Assembly: GCA_905160935.1 (NCBI GenBank)
Contig: CAJHZI010000492.1
Span: 997,001 to 1,061,000 of the forward strand
Reading direction: 5' to 3'
Length of the DNA stretch: 64,000 bases
From: Enchytraeus crypticus
Taxonomy: Eukaryota; Annelida; Clitellata; Enchytraeida; Enchytraeidae
Numbering within the stretch: position 1 is the first letter of the stretch; each line of letters starts with the position of its first letter. The position numbers were made by a program, and so were the translations under genes. The notes below the pieces were generated by a model. The model did no database searches, was not told the origin of the DNA, and saw only the letters and a list, made by a program, of their open reading frames with translations. Of the stretch, positions 26,051 through 37,564 are shown in pieces.

Positions 26051-29000
26051 ATGTCAGGTAAGGTTACCCGTAAAGTTAAAAAATGTAAAGAAATAGTTGA
26101 AGTGAAATCAGAGCCATTGCGAAGGAAGTCGGTCAAGAATGTAACGCTTTCGCTGGTATGTGAATGGGGGACTTGCAGTGAGGCACCCATGGAAGATATG
26201 CGGCTGTTTATAGATCATGTTACCATGCATCTGCGACAGACTGCGCCTAACATAAAAACTTTGGAGGAAGCTTCTCAAGCTGGTATGTGTTAAGTGTTTT
26301 TTTATCTCTAGACGTAGTATTAATATAAATAAGTACTTCGGCTAATGCAGTAAATAGTCTAAAATTATTATAGTGTAATATATTTTGCTTAGAACTGTAG
26401 TAAATACTGGTTATGTAAATGTAGATGTAGATGATTATCATATTAATTACCTCTGATACATGTGTCTCCCACACCTGTTTCAGATTCTAGTAGAATCACC
26501 AATGCACTAGTTGTCAACTTTGTAAACATTTTTGAAATATTTCTTTATTCGGAGAGATGTAAATGATTGGAATAGTCTGTCAAGTGAAGTTGTTGAAATC
26601 TGATTGCGTTCAAAAACGGATATGATAAATATACTAACCTCTAAATATATATGATGTGTGTGTCGATTAGGCGTAGTCTTTTGTAAAGGGATTAGCTTTT
26701 CGAAACAATGTTGATCAATTTAGTTCTCTAACCAATGTAGCTCTTTGATTTTGCTGACTTTTCCAATCATAGGTCCAGGTCCTTGAGCTCCATTAATAAA
26801 TCTCTGTAAGTTTAGTAATTGGTAGTAATTTAGGCCAATTTAATTTGATGTCTGAAAAAGGCTGCAAAGTTGACTACCAGTGCTTGGTGATTCTACTGGA
26901 ATTTGAAAAAGGTGTGGGAGACATGTGTCATAATTAATAATAATTATGACTATCACCCTCGTGCCGAAGACTTGACTTTTGGTGCGAGTCAGTGCATAGT
27001 AACTCATTATGCATTGTGCATTTGACATATTGTGGATTCATATGCGTTCAGGTTACTCTAGTGTATCCCTGAACCCTGTATACACTTCTTAACACTGGTC
27101 ATGCATGGTCTAGTACTGTCTTTGTCGGGCCTCATTTAGCATTGCAGATGTTTCTTCTTCTTTTCTATTCAGTGAGAAAGTTACGCTTTAATGGGTCACT
27201 GTCTTTATAACTACTGAGAGAAGTTTGCCATCATTCAAATGTGTAACCTCTTCGTGGTAAGGCTAGAGTGCTGCCAGCTGATAAAGTTCTTAAGACTGTA
27301 CTGGCTGCTTGTATTTCTTCATTAGTATTAAAATATTAGACGTGGTACCTTAATTGCAGTGCTAAATGTCTACTATACTAATTACTCAACATTTCACTGT
27401 TAGAATATAATGTTACATTTTTAACATTTTAAATAAAATCATTTTGAATCTAGTTAATAGCTTTATTTTTATCAATTCACAATAAATCTCAAAGTTTAAA
27501 ATATACAAAAATTTCACCTGTGTGTTGATCCACCATTTTGGAAATCTATCAAAGTGCCGTTCATTTATATTTTCTGCTTTAGACGACTACCAATGTGAAT
27601 GGCGTGGATGCTGCAAGGCCCTACTAGCGGACGACGACAACGAATTCAAAGAATCTTGCGGAACGTTTCTTCACTTGGCGCGCCACGTGTACTACCATTG
27701 CTTCCACGCTCGACTGAAGTGCTTGGGGAACGCCATGTTGGATCAGCTCTCGCTGCCGGGCTGCGTGGGAGATTCCGATCACCGGAACACCATTCCTGAG
27801 CTATCGGATAGACTGCGCTGTCTTTGGGCATGTTGTCAGGTTAGACTAGTCTCTTTTTTTCTTTCCGGGTTTCACAGTGATATTTTGGATCAAAATAAAT
27901 GTACTTTAAATATCTCGTATAATCATTAAATTTTTAGTCTTTTTGTGTAAAAGTAGTGCTGTAGTACATGTTAGTGTTTGTTTCATCTTTCAAAAATAAT
28001 TACGTATGGACGTTATCTGGGTTTTAGCCCTGCTTCTATTGCGTGAGTTTACGGCAGCTGATTATTAATATATTATGATTGGTTGTAAATGCATGTATTG
28101 AGCTTACAGTAAGTTATTTTCGGTTATGAGTTAAATACAAATACATATAAATATAAATAATAATAATAAATATAAATACAAATTACGAATTGTACTTGAT
28201 ATATCAAATCTTTTCAAAATATTAATTTAGCCTATAATTTGGATTATAGCTTAGGTTATGATTTAGATTTCTAGACTGTGTATTTTGACAAATTTGTGAT
28301 TACTTACTTTCAGGAGATCCAGGATAACGCAGAGCTGTTTTATGAACACGTTAGGAGTCACCTGGAAAACCTTCCGAGCGGAAATCATCCGACTGAAATG
28401 TGCAAGTGTCTCTGGGAGGGTATGAGCTTCTGATAGGATCCGCTTTAGCTTTTACATTCTTCTTTTACATTAATTATCAGATTAACTTTCTGCTAATTTG
28501 TTACTATATAGTAATTAATTGCTTTAATGAGTTCATAGGCTCCAGAAATTGCTAAAAATTTTGTAAAACGAACAAAAGAGATTATAGAGGCTTGACTGAT
28601 GGTATGTTATGGGACAGAGAGGAGTGGAGAAGGTTTATTCTTATCCCGAACCTAGTTAAACTGGGATTAAAGGGAAGATAGTGATGTTGATGAATTGGTT
28701 TCATGAGTATGAAGGACTTTAAATTTTAATGTTATATGCCATATTTCATTGTTAGTTAAAAAAAATTCAGTATAACAATTTAACATGCTTTTTGTCAAAA
28801 TTTTTGGGATCGACACAAAAGAGTCTAGATAAGAAATGGAATCCTAAGGCCGGCAATGCTTGTACTATTTTATTCATTTAATTATCTTCCACCTACTATA
28901 TTTTTTGAAGCTATCCATGGGCGATAAGATACAGGTAAAGTGTATATTGCTACTGCCCCATTTTGCTTTTGTTCAGGTTGTACGATGGTGGTAAAGAGCA

Positions 29001-30225
29001 AGCACAAGATGAAGGATCATCTGCGTAGTCACACGCAGGAGAAACTGATCGCCTGTCCAACTTGCGGCTGCTTGTTCGTTAACACTACAAAATTCCTCGA
29101 TCACGTCAAACGAAACAACAACGAGCTAGGTATCAATCATACTCTTAATTGGCTGGAACCAGTGGCGATGTCGGTAAGATATTCAACCGCAGATCAGTAG
29201 GCGCGGAGTTCAAATCCTGGGCTCGTCTGTCACTGACATCGCTTTCGAGCAAGGAAACTGACGTTAACATTAGCTTCGTTTAAAAAAAATTAAGTATATA
29301 TATTTCACAAACTTCAATTCATCTTAATTTTCTAATTGTTGGCTAATTTATTTGTAATTTTTTATTTTTTATTTCTTGTTAGAATTTAAATTTTCATTTT
29401 CTGAGCTAATCTTCTTCATTTACTTGCGCCTTGCTGGTCGATTAAACTTGCTGATTATTGCATTGTTGCAAATGATTGTTTACTGAAGGTTGCCAGTATC
29501 AGTGTTTACATTGCAAGAAAAAGTTTTCTACGGCTAGACTACTACGAGATCATATGCGTCATCACGGTATATTTTTGTGAATTGTTACCGATTAGAAAAA
29601 TATGCTATTTTGCATGGTTCATTCAAATGCTTGCCTGATAAACAGAAGTTCTCAGTTTTGATTTGAAAGTCATACCATCTCTGACAGTACTCTGGTGTAT
29701 GAAAACAATCATTGAGTTTGTATAGTCGTTTTCTAGAGCCAGTGGCGATGTCGGTAAGTTTTTCGATAGCGGATCAGTATGTGCGGGGTTCAAATCCAGG
29801 GCTCGCCCGTCACTGACATCTCTTTCGAGTGAAGAAACTGTCGTTAACATTAGCTTTATCAGCTTTTTTACAGCTTTACACGGAATGATTGGTATACCCT
29901 AAATACCCGTGTATGACTTGCTTCTAAAGCTGGTATTGAACTATGACTTATGATATTGAGTCTGCTGAAAGTTATAGTTGATCTCCTGCTGTAATAGGCT
30001 CTTTTCCTCTTATAAATTCTATATTGTCTTAGTCTTTCACTATTTAGACTGAATTGCTTTCGCTTGTACTCTGCAATTTGGACTTCTGCAGACTAGCAAT
30101 TTGGTAGGATTTGTTTATAAAATTAAGTTACTGTTTCCATTTTCTAAATTCATATGTGAGCATTTTAAAATATAACATTGGTATAAAATAGTATGATTTA
30201 AAGAGCACACTTTTGTACTTTCCCA

Positions 30226-30296
<71 letters not shown>

Positions 30297-33200
30297 TATT
30301 ATAGATGTATATTTCCAAATGGCTCATATGGATGTTGAGCAGTATAAACTGTGTAAAGATTGGAATTTTGTACTAAAGATCTGGAGGTACCTTATGAAGG
30401 TTTAAAGAATAACTGATCTAGCAGTGAAGTCTTGAATGTACTTTGTCATCATTGCTAATTGATAATTGACTAAATTAGCTAAATGTTTCAACATTTGATA
30501 TTAATTTAAGCGATTATTATCAGGTATGTAAGAATAAGCTATGTTGAAACCACTAAGAGTTCTCTATGGAGTATTTTTCTATTTTTGTTTTATAATTTGG
30601 TGCTGTATTATATATTGGTTTGTATTTATTATATATTGTTTTATATTTGTATACAATTTGCAGCTGTATTATATATTGTTTTATATTTGTATACAATTTG
30701 CTGCTGTATTATATATTGTTTTATATTTGTATACAATTTGCTGCTGTATTATATATTGTTTTATAGTTGTATATAATTTGCAGCTGTATTTTATATTGTT
30801 TTATATGTGTATACAATTTGCTGCTGTATTATACATTGCTTCATATTGATATAATTTGCAGCTATATTTAAAATCACTAATTTGATGATAAGTTCAGTTT
30901 TTGATAGAAAAGACGACTAAAGCTGATTGTAACATTTTCGATACAGTAAACCAGTACAAATGCCCATTCTGCGACATGACATGCCCGGGCAAGAGCAACC
31001 TGAGAGTACACATCAAGTACCGGCACTCAGACCACAGGCCTTACAACTGCTCCAAGTGTACCTACAGGTTTGTCTCTATAGCTACTATTCTTGCAAATTC
31101 TATAGTTCATTCAAAGCTTGATTACTGTAATTCATTATTATATGGATTGCCTTCTTCTCTCAATCGTTTGTAGCACGTCCAAAATTCTCTCGCACGTGTT
31201 GTTTGTAAGTCATCTAGACTTCAATTTCACTGTCTTTCTCTACTTTGCAGTCTTCACTGGCTCCCTGTTAATCAGCACATAAAATATAAAATAGCTCTAT
31301 TAACTTTCAAAACTGTGCGATTTGGCAAGCCTTCTTACTTATCTGAAATTCTTCTTCAAGTACCGGCTTTCAGATCACAGCCCTTACAACTGCTCTAAGT
31401 GTAGCTACAGGTCTGTCTCTATACTAAACTAATTAGTTTTAGATTAATTTATCTTAAGGTAGACGGGACCCACCTCACCATGAAATAGTTTCCCCCAGGA
31501 TTAAATGACAATTAATCCATCTATTTGAGGAAGGCAACGGGAAACCACCTCAGAAGCCGTACTTTTTCCAAGCTATAGGCTACATAAGGTATGGATAAGG
31601 CATAGACTTTGTGAAGGGATTAACTTGTTGATTTAAGGAGTGCTCTTATGGAGCAAGAAAACTGACTTTGAGTATGAATATGTACCTTGAACCTGCCACT
31701 TGGCAGTGCACTGAAGAGGAAGAAGTTAAGTTACCTATAGAATGACTAATTTGAAAAGAAGAATAGTGAATTTGATAGGAGAATAGTGTTTTATTGTATA
31801 ATTGTATACCAGTGTTAGTCAAGTTGTCAAGTCTTGATTGATTTAATTAACATGCCAGGTTTGGTGGATCTATTAATTACTGTTTTAATAAATTGATGGA
31901 AATGCCAAAACAAATAAATATAAGAGATTTCAGTGTAGGATTAGGTCTTTTATGTCTGTCCCCAAAAATAACAAATTTATTGATTTATATTTAATCAGTG
32001 ATTAGTTGTGTGATTGACTGAATGATATATTTTCACTGCACCGGTAGTTTTGGTTGATAAATGGATTGATTGATGGTATTTTTTACAGATTCATTGATTG
32101 ATTTATTGATTGATCGCTTGATTGGTTGACTGAATGATTGGTTGACCACGGTGTTAGTTTTGGTTGATAGATATATTGATTGACAGTATTTTTACATATT
32201 GATCGATTGATTGGTTTATTGATTGATTGATTGGCTGATTGATTGATTGATCAATAGATTTATTGATTGATTGATTGAATAAAGTGCTAAGTCGGAGAGT
32301 GATCTAAGAAGACACGAGGATAACCACAGGGACGACTGGATAGTCTGCTCTCACTCTAACTGTCACTATAGAACTAAATTTGTTTGGGATATGAACAAAC
32401 ATTTCAGCAGCCGGCATACGGTAAAGCTCTCTACTTCAGTGCTTACCTAGCACACTGACAATTGCCATTAAACACAGAAACGTCTGTAAAATAGATGGCT
32501 AAACCTGATGAATTTTTAATTGCATATTTTACATATAGGCCTTCAAAGCCTTTTATTCTACTCTCTCAATGTCTCAATTTGAATGTCTCAATAGCGTAGG
32601 GGTAACGTCATGATGTTTTAAAGGACAGATCCTGAGGTGAATTGAACCCTCGTGGGTTCGAATCCCAATCGCGCTGATTTGAGAGTAAAATCTCGGACAT
32701 TCACTGGACTGGTTATAAGGAAAATTATCTAAATTGCCTTACGGTTTAAACATGTGGTTTTAAAAGTGACAGATATCAACATAATTGATTATTTCACTAT
32801 AATGTGTTTACTTTTTTTACTCAACTAACCTTTCAAAAAGATATGTGTACCTACTTGTACAATGTACACGTTTAGATTGATTTAGATATAGATTATCGCG
32901 GCTATTTAAATCTCGTACAATTTAAAATTGTCACGTTTATTGAAGACACCATTTTTAAGACTTTATTTGAAATTCATAAGGAAAGTTCATAAGTTTGTAC
33001 TTTTAGTTTTTCACACTCACCAACTCGTAGTACTAACTATACACGCAAGTGAGCTTGCATTTATGAATGTTAACCACAATTAGAGTGCTACGGTCATCAG
33101 TGACAACATCAAGCACTACTGAGATAAAATCAAGCCGGCGAACAAATAGAAAGTTCAAAAACGATGCAAATTCCAAAATCGAGAAAAATCTAGTCCAAAG

Positions 33201-35763
33201 ATAGAAGGAGTTTAAAAAAAATTATTCTTTTAGATTTGCTTTTTTTGTTATATAGGTATTAGTCTTTATCTTAGTGAGTTTAATTCTATGTTAGCTTCTG
33301 GTTTTCTTTTAATTAAATAATTAAGAGCGCATGCCACCTATATGAGATTTTATCTATTTAGTTTTCCAGTATTCTTTTAAATTAATCCAATCGGCGGTGG
33401 GCAAGCCTACTTTTATGAGCTTTAATCTGTTTTATTTTCTTGTTTCTTTTCTAATCCTATCAGTGGGCACGCTAATCTATCTTATTTTCTAGTTTTCTTT
33501 ACTCATACAAGTAAGAGCTCTTACCTCTATATGAGTTCTATTCTATTTTATATTCTAGTATTTTTTACTCATATACTTAAGAGCTCTTACCACTATGAGT
33601 TTTATTCTATTTTGTATTCTAGTTTTCTTTACTCATACCTTTATGAGTTTCATTCTTCTATTTTAGTTTTAGTTTTCTTTACTCATATAGGTAAGAACTC
33701 TTACCTCTATGTGTTTTATTCTATTTTATATTCTAGTTTTCTTTACTCATATATCTAGCCTCTACCTCTATGAGTTGCCTCTATGAGTTTTATTCTATTT
33801 TACATATGTATATTCTACTCTTCTTTACTCATAGAGGTATGATCACTGACCTGAGAGTTTTATTCTATTTTTCTATTCTCCTTTATATTCTAGTTTCATG
33901 TTGTTGTTGTGCAGGAGCCGGACCCAGCGATGTACGCCTGTCACCTGTGTAGTGAGAGGTACAGGAGAGGCAGCAGACTTACTGTACACCTCAGACGCAA
34001 ACACCAAATCAAGTGGCCTAACAGCCACCTACGCTTCAGGTAGTTCTGTTTCAGTTTTAACTTTGATTAAATCAGAATAAGGCATTGAAATAGTTATTTT
34101 ATGTATGGTGCAATCTATCTATGACGCATTTTTTTGTTAGCCATTATTTACCGACCCGATTTGATAACAACAACAATCTTCATAAGCTTTTAACATTTCC
34201 TAATCCTATCCCAACTCTATCATTAACTCTAACTCTAGGACATGACTATGCATGAGTATATTTAAGTATCAGAAAAATTAGTAAATCAAAGATGTAAAAT
34301 TACCATTTGAACAGGTCAGTATTTTAGTGGCATTTGCTTTGGTGGTTTAGAATGGTAAAATATATGCTTGGAATGTAGTTAACGCAAGTCACGTGTGAGT
34401 CTTATACCATGTGCTAATTTTATTGTCTTGCTGGGCAACCAATAACTTAAAGCTGGTAAAGCTATGGTTAACGTCAGTTTCCTCACTCGAAAGCGATGTC
34501 AGTGACGGGCGAGTCCAGGATTTGAACCCCGCACATACTTATTGGCGGCCGAGTATCTTACCGACTGGCTGGAGCCAGTGGCGAACTTCTTCATTAATGA
34601 GTCAGATTATTGATAGTAATTGATTCTAGAGAACTGATACATTAGATTAAATAGCGTACTAAGAATTCAAGTCTGGCATATGGTTCTGATTAAAAGTGGT
34701 TTAAAAGATTTAAAATTAAATGATTAAAAATGATTAAAAATGCAAAAAATCTAAATTGATGCTGATTATATTTTGTATAACTAATACTCTTCACAACATG
34801 AGCAACTCTGTGAAAAATATATAACCTTCGTGTGGCTTTACTGTTTGCCATTGTTTGTCTTGACTGAGTTAGATATTCGACCGCGAATCAGTATGTGCGG
34901 GGTTCAAATCCTGGGCTCGCCCATCACTGGCATCGTTTTTGATTGAGCAAACTGACGTTAACTTAATATTTTTGGCTTTTGCTGTTTGGTTTAAGCCAGA
35001 AGCGCACTTTGTCTGTAGTCGCACTTCTTTATCGACGAAGCCTATTATGCGTTTTCTGTATAGATACGCAAAGAGTGAAGACGGTTTGTTTAGACTTCAG
35101 ACGATTCGCTACGAGACGACTGAATTGGTCGCTGAATCTACAGAGAGCCTTGAATCTTCTGCTCATTCATCCGAACAATCTAATCATTTAGACTCCGCCC
35201 TACCCTCTCATTCTATGAATTCACTTACAATCAATTCTCCTGAATCATTGTCTACCACTGCTGTCAATAATATCATGCCGTCGTCCTCTAAGTTTCTTAA
35301 TTCACCCGTTTCACTGGAATCTCTTTCTACGAATACAGAATCATCTAACACCAAAGTCATGGACTCATCTTCGGATGCTTTATCAAAACTTATGCTTGAT
35401 CGTTCGGCAGCGTACACCTCTCCCGCTAGCAGTTTTAGTACCATAACGTCTGAAAGCATGACGACTATATCCTCTCACGATCTGTTGACCCTATCGTCTG
35501 GACAAGTTCTTCCCATGACCTCTAGTGAAGCGGCCTCACGCGGAGAATTTACCGAGTCTCAGGGTCCCGGTAGAGACGCCGGACAGGTTGTAGGACGTTT
35601 CTCTAGAAGCGACGCGGACGGGATGATAATACTGCACATAGGTGACGAGAAGTATCAGATGAACGATACGGGCGGGTCGAATGGTGAAGCGTCGCAGGTT
35701 ATGGACATCACTGGACCTGATGGATTGACTTACAGAGTGTTAGGATCAATACAGTGTTTATAA
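26051..35763 (+). CDS. HINFP: Histone H4 transcription factor HINFP (MIZF), 9 coding exons
   Basis: Zinc-finger factor that in vertebrates binds the histone H4 promoter in the nucleus. Exons: 26051-26282, 27583-27839, 28314-28419, 28977-29129, 29489-29566, 30947-31067, 32285-32420, 33915-34039, 35064-35763. All splice phases agree and give 635 residues (human 517). Fingers in order include [17 protein letters not shown], a CLW finger, [91 protein letters not shown], and [20 protein letters not shown] followed by [18 protein letters not shown]. That last block is the HINFP signature. The C-terminal 200 residues are Ser/Thr-rich and unlike other family members. The ATG is preceded in frame by TGA, fixing the start. 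It is divergent to CBL with 4.2 kb between. Confidence 0.94.
26455..26930. repeat. Inverted repeat in HINFP intron 1
   Basis: Arms 26455-26530 and 26850-26930: ACATGTGTCTCCCACACCTG and GATTCTAGTAGAATCACCAA pair with the reverse complement of CAGTGCTTGGTGATTCTACT and GGTGTGGGAGACATGTGTCA. About 75-bp arms with a 320-bp loop. Confidence 0.75.
29151..29281 (+). repeat. SINE family A (tRNA-headed), copy in HINFP intron 4
   Basis: Starts GGCTGGAACCAGTGGCGATG (A-box-like AGTGG) and has a B-box-like GAGTTCAAATCC. It ends with the shared core CACTGACATCGCTTTCGAG...GACGTTAACATTAGCTT. It begins 22 nt after the exon 4 donor. Confidence 0.75.
29733..29868 (+). repeat. SINE family A, copy in HINFP intron 5
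   Basis: Same head, GGGGTTCAAATCC B-box and core as the copy at 29151; full length. Confidence 0.75.
30600..30855 (+). repeat. 40-bp minisatellite in HINFP intron 5
   Basis: Five to six copies of TTGTATACAATTTGCTGCTG plus TATTATATATTGTTTTATAT. Ends about 90 bp before exon 6. Confidence 0.88.
31081..31356 (+). mobile_element. CR1/L2-like LINE fragment between two copies of a HINFP exon end
   Basis: Encodes [39 protein letters not shown] and [13 protein letters not shown], with one stop. It is bounded on both sides by 67-bp copies of the HINFP exon 6 end. Confidence 0.75.
31357..31423 (+). pseudogene. Duplicated fragment of HINFP exon 6 3' end and donor
   Basis: 67 bp matching 31014-31080 at 60 of 67 positions, including the CTACAGGT donor. 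It encodes NCSKCSYRS in place of NCSKCTYR. See finding. Confidence 0.7.
32090..32280 (+). repeat. (GATT)n tract ending at HINFP exon 7
   Basis: Irregular GATTGATTGATT blocks over about 190 bp. The last block is 8 nt before the exon 7 acceptor. Confidence 0.85.
32591..32830 (+). repeat. SINE family B (tRNA-derived)
   Basis: A-box-like TAGCGTAGGGGTAACG and B-box GGGTTCGAATCCC 60 nt apart, then a body with GAGAGTAAAATCTCGGACATTC and ACGGTTTAAACATGTGG. Other copies are on the minus strand at 4915-5155, 38990-39225, 45170-45355 and 54105-54305. Confidence 0.75.
33480..33865 (+). repeat. Roughly 60-bp minisatellite in HINFP intron 7
   Basis: Repeats of TTCTAGTTTTCTTTACTCAT and GAGCTCTTACCTCTATGAGT. 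Ends about 50 bp before exon 8. Confidence 0.8.
34451..34583 (-). repeat. SINE family A, minus-strand copy in HINFP intron 8
   Basis: Reverse complement of the family A consensus, from TCGCCACTGGCTCCAGCC to GCTTTACCAGC. A second, plus-strand partial copy is at 34865-34965 in the same intron. Other copies: 5691-5815 (-), 16516-16590 (+, partial), 57280-57332 (-, partial). Confidence 0.72.
35064..35763 (+). CDS. HINFP: HINFP last exon: conserved post-finger block plus Ser/Thr-rich tail
   Basis: Starts after GTATAG with one base that completes Arg, then [21 protein letters not shown]. This corresponds to human [21 protein letters not shown]. After that it is about 170 residues rich in Ser, Thr and Leu with many SES/SLS steps, then a charged Gly-rich segment ([20 protein letters not shown]) and TAA at 35761. 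The open frame also extends upstream to 34939, but that part is intron containing a SINE. Confidence 0.9.
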
Positions 35764-35805
35764 TCAATACAGTGTATATAGATCAGTCTACTGCTGCGTT
35801 AGAAA

Positions 35806-37229
35806 TAGAGATGGGAATTTTATGAATTTCCAGAGTTCGGTTTGATTCGTTGAAAATGAAGTTCGGGTTCGGTTAGCAGTTGACAATTTGAGTGTTCGGT
35901 TCGGTTTGTTGAAAATGAAAGTTCGGTTCGTGTTTGGTTCTAACAAGGGTTTGGTTCGGGTTCGCCTTGCTTTCCAACTCGCAAGAGTTCAAAATGGTTC
36001 GGTTTGGATAATGTTGCAATTGTTTAACTTTACTTATAATAATTATGGTTATGACAAACATGTTTAAAATAGTTTATGGTAAATATGCTTAAAAATTCAT
36101 TAAGTCATAATAGCTGGCACATTTTTTCACCTAGGTAAAAATATGACAATGAAAACAGGAGAGAAGTGGTATTTATTCCTGTATATTTATTAAAATATTG
36201 TTAGTTGACCAACAAATGTTCATAATATAGATAATTAGCTTTATTATTGTATCTGAAATATTTTCCTTGATTATAACGAGCAAATAGAATGCTTCATCAA
36301 TTTTTAAATTTTTATTGTCACTATAGGCCTATATATTAGATACGTTTAGAATTAAGTAGAAATGTCTTGGGTAAAATTTGATGCAATATTTCAGTGACAA
36401 AGTGCAATTTAGTAACAAAAAAATGTCAGATGAAGATGATTTAGTTAACACGTGTACTTCCATAGAAAAATGATCATAGTATACACCGTTTGCTATCAAC
36501 TGACCAGTAATAAGCTTCATAATTTACCTTAGAGTTTCAGATTTTAAGCTCTCAGATCAATTATGAAGTTACGAATATAGTTATGAAATTATTGCATTGC
36601 TATGGTGCAAAATTATTTACTCCAGATTGCCTTAACACATATAGAATGTCATATATAATTATTTGTAAATCTGGCTGCAAAAATATAAAGGTAGCACACT
36701 AAATTAGAAAAAAATCATAATTTGAAATTAACAAGAACAAATCCACCTAGATTGAGTCAAGCATTTTCAGATTTTTATGGGATACTCTCTTCACTTTTGT
36801 CGCTTTGATGTTAATCTTCATTCCATATTTCAATGCCATATCATTCAGACTATCCATTATCTTCTGTAGGCCCGTCTCGCTTCCCGCTACCATTCCTTTG
36901 TACCGCTACCATTTTAAAATTTGTGTCGGAACCAGCCTTACCTGAATATATGCTGTTAGATACTGTAAGACATGTAAATGCAAAAACTTACATGTATATA
37001 TATTTGTATTATTCTTACTATCTTTATATAATGTCAGACTGGCGAAGGAGAAAGGAACTCCAAGAGTTTGGTTCAGTTCGGTTTGGACGAAGTCTGGGTT
37101 CGGTTCGGGTTCGGTCATAGTCTGGGTTCGGTTCGGTTCGGGTTCGGTCAGAGTCTGGGTTCGAGTTCGGTTCGGTCAAAATTCTAGATTTTAGGGTTCG
37201 GTTCGGGTTCGGTTCGATTCCCATCTCTA
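35806..37229. mobile_element. Non-autonomous hAT-type DNA transposon in the HINFP 3' region
   Basis: Terminal inverted repeats TAGAGATGGGAAT (35806) and ATTCCCATCTCTA (ending 37229) match the hAT terminus style. Flanking 8-bp duplications are GTTAGAAA (35798-35805) and GTTAGAAT (37230-37237), 7 of 8 identical. Subterminal arrays of GGTTCGG-type units occupy both ends (about 35830-36000 and 37065-37215) in inverted arrangement. No transposase frame is seen. An internal piece (about 36780-36910) is a fragment of LINE family G. The element begins 42 bp after the HINFP stop. Confidence 0.85.
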
Positions 37230-37558
37230 GTTAGAATACGGGTCTAGTGCCTACGATGTTATAGTGCAATTGAAGTTAAATAGCGCTTTTTAATTTGTCA
37301 TGGTATTTAATAATGCGCGTGTTAATTGTTGGTTTAATTTGTCGAGTACTGATTTTAATGAAACTTTACTGCTGCATTATCTTGTTAATTTCTTCATATT
37401 TGCTAAAAAATAGTACTAATAATAATAAAGGTTTAGCGTTCTTTTCCTCGTCCATGGAAGACGTCAGAGACGTCCCCGCAGCAAGCATCACTTAAAACGT
37501 ACGCAAGTGTACAAAATTTCTACACATATTTGCCGTCAAATTTGTAAAGGTTTTTCAG

Positions 37559-37564
37559 AATAAA
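37559..37564 (+). terminator. Candidate poly(A) signal for HINFP
   Basis: AATAAA in unique-looking DNA after the hAT element. If used, the whole transposon lies in the HINFP 3' UTR. Motif only. Confidence 0.25.

Noticed and set aside
32281-32300. HINFP exon 7 starting at TCGGAG (acceptor CTAAG)
   Set aside because: Gives the wrong phase after exon 6. The acceptor AAAG before 32285 restores frame and the 12-residue C2H2 spacing.
32591-32680. Functional tRNA gene
   Set aside because: Boxes are present, but no complete acceptor and anticodon stems could be drawn; repeated elsewhere as a SINE.
33531-33952. Phe/Tyr/Ser-rich frames before HINFP exon 8
   Set aside because: Translation of the roughly 60-bp minisatellite. 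HINFP exon 8 is in a different frame.
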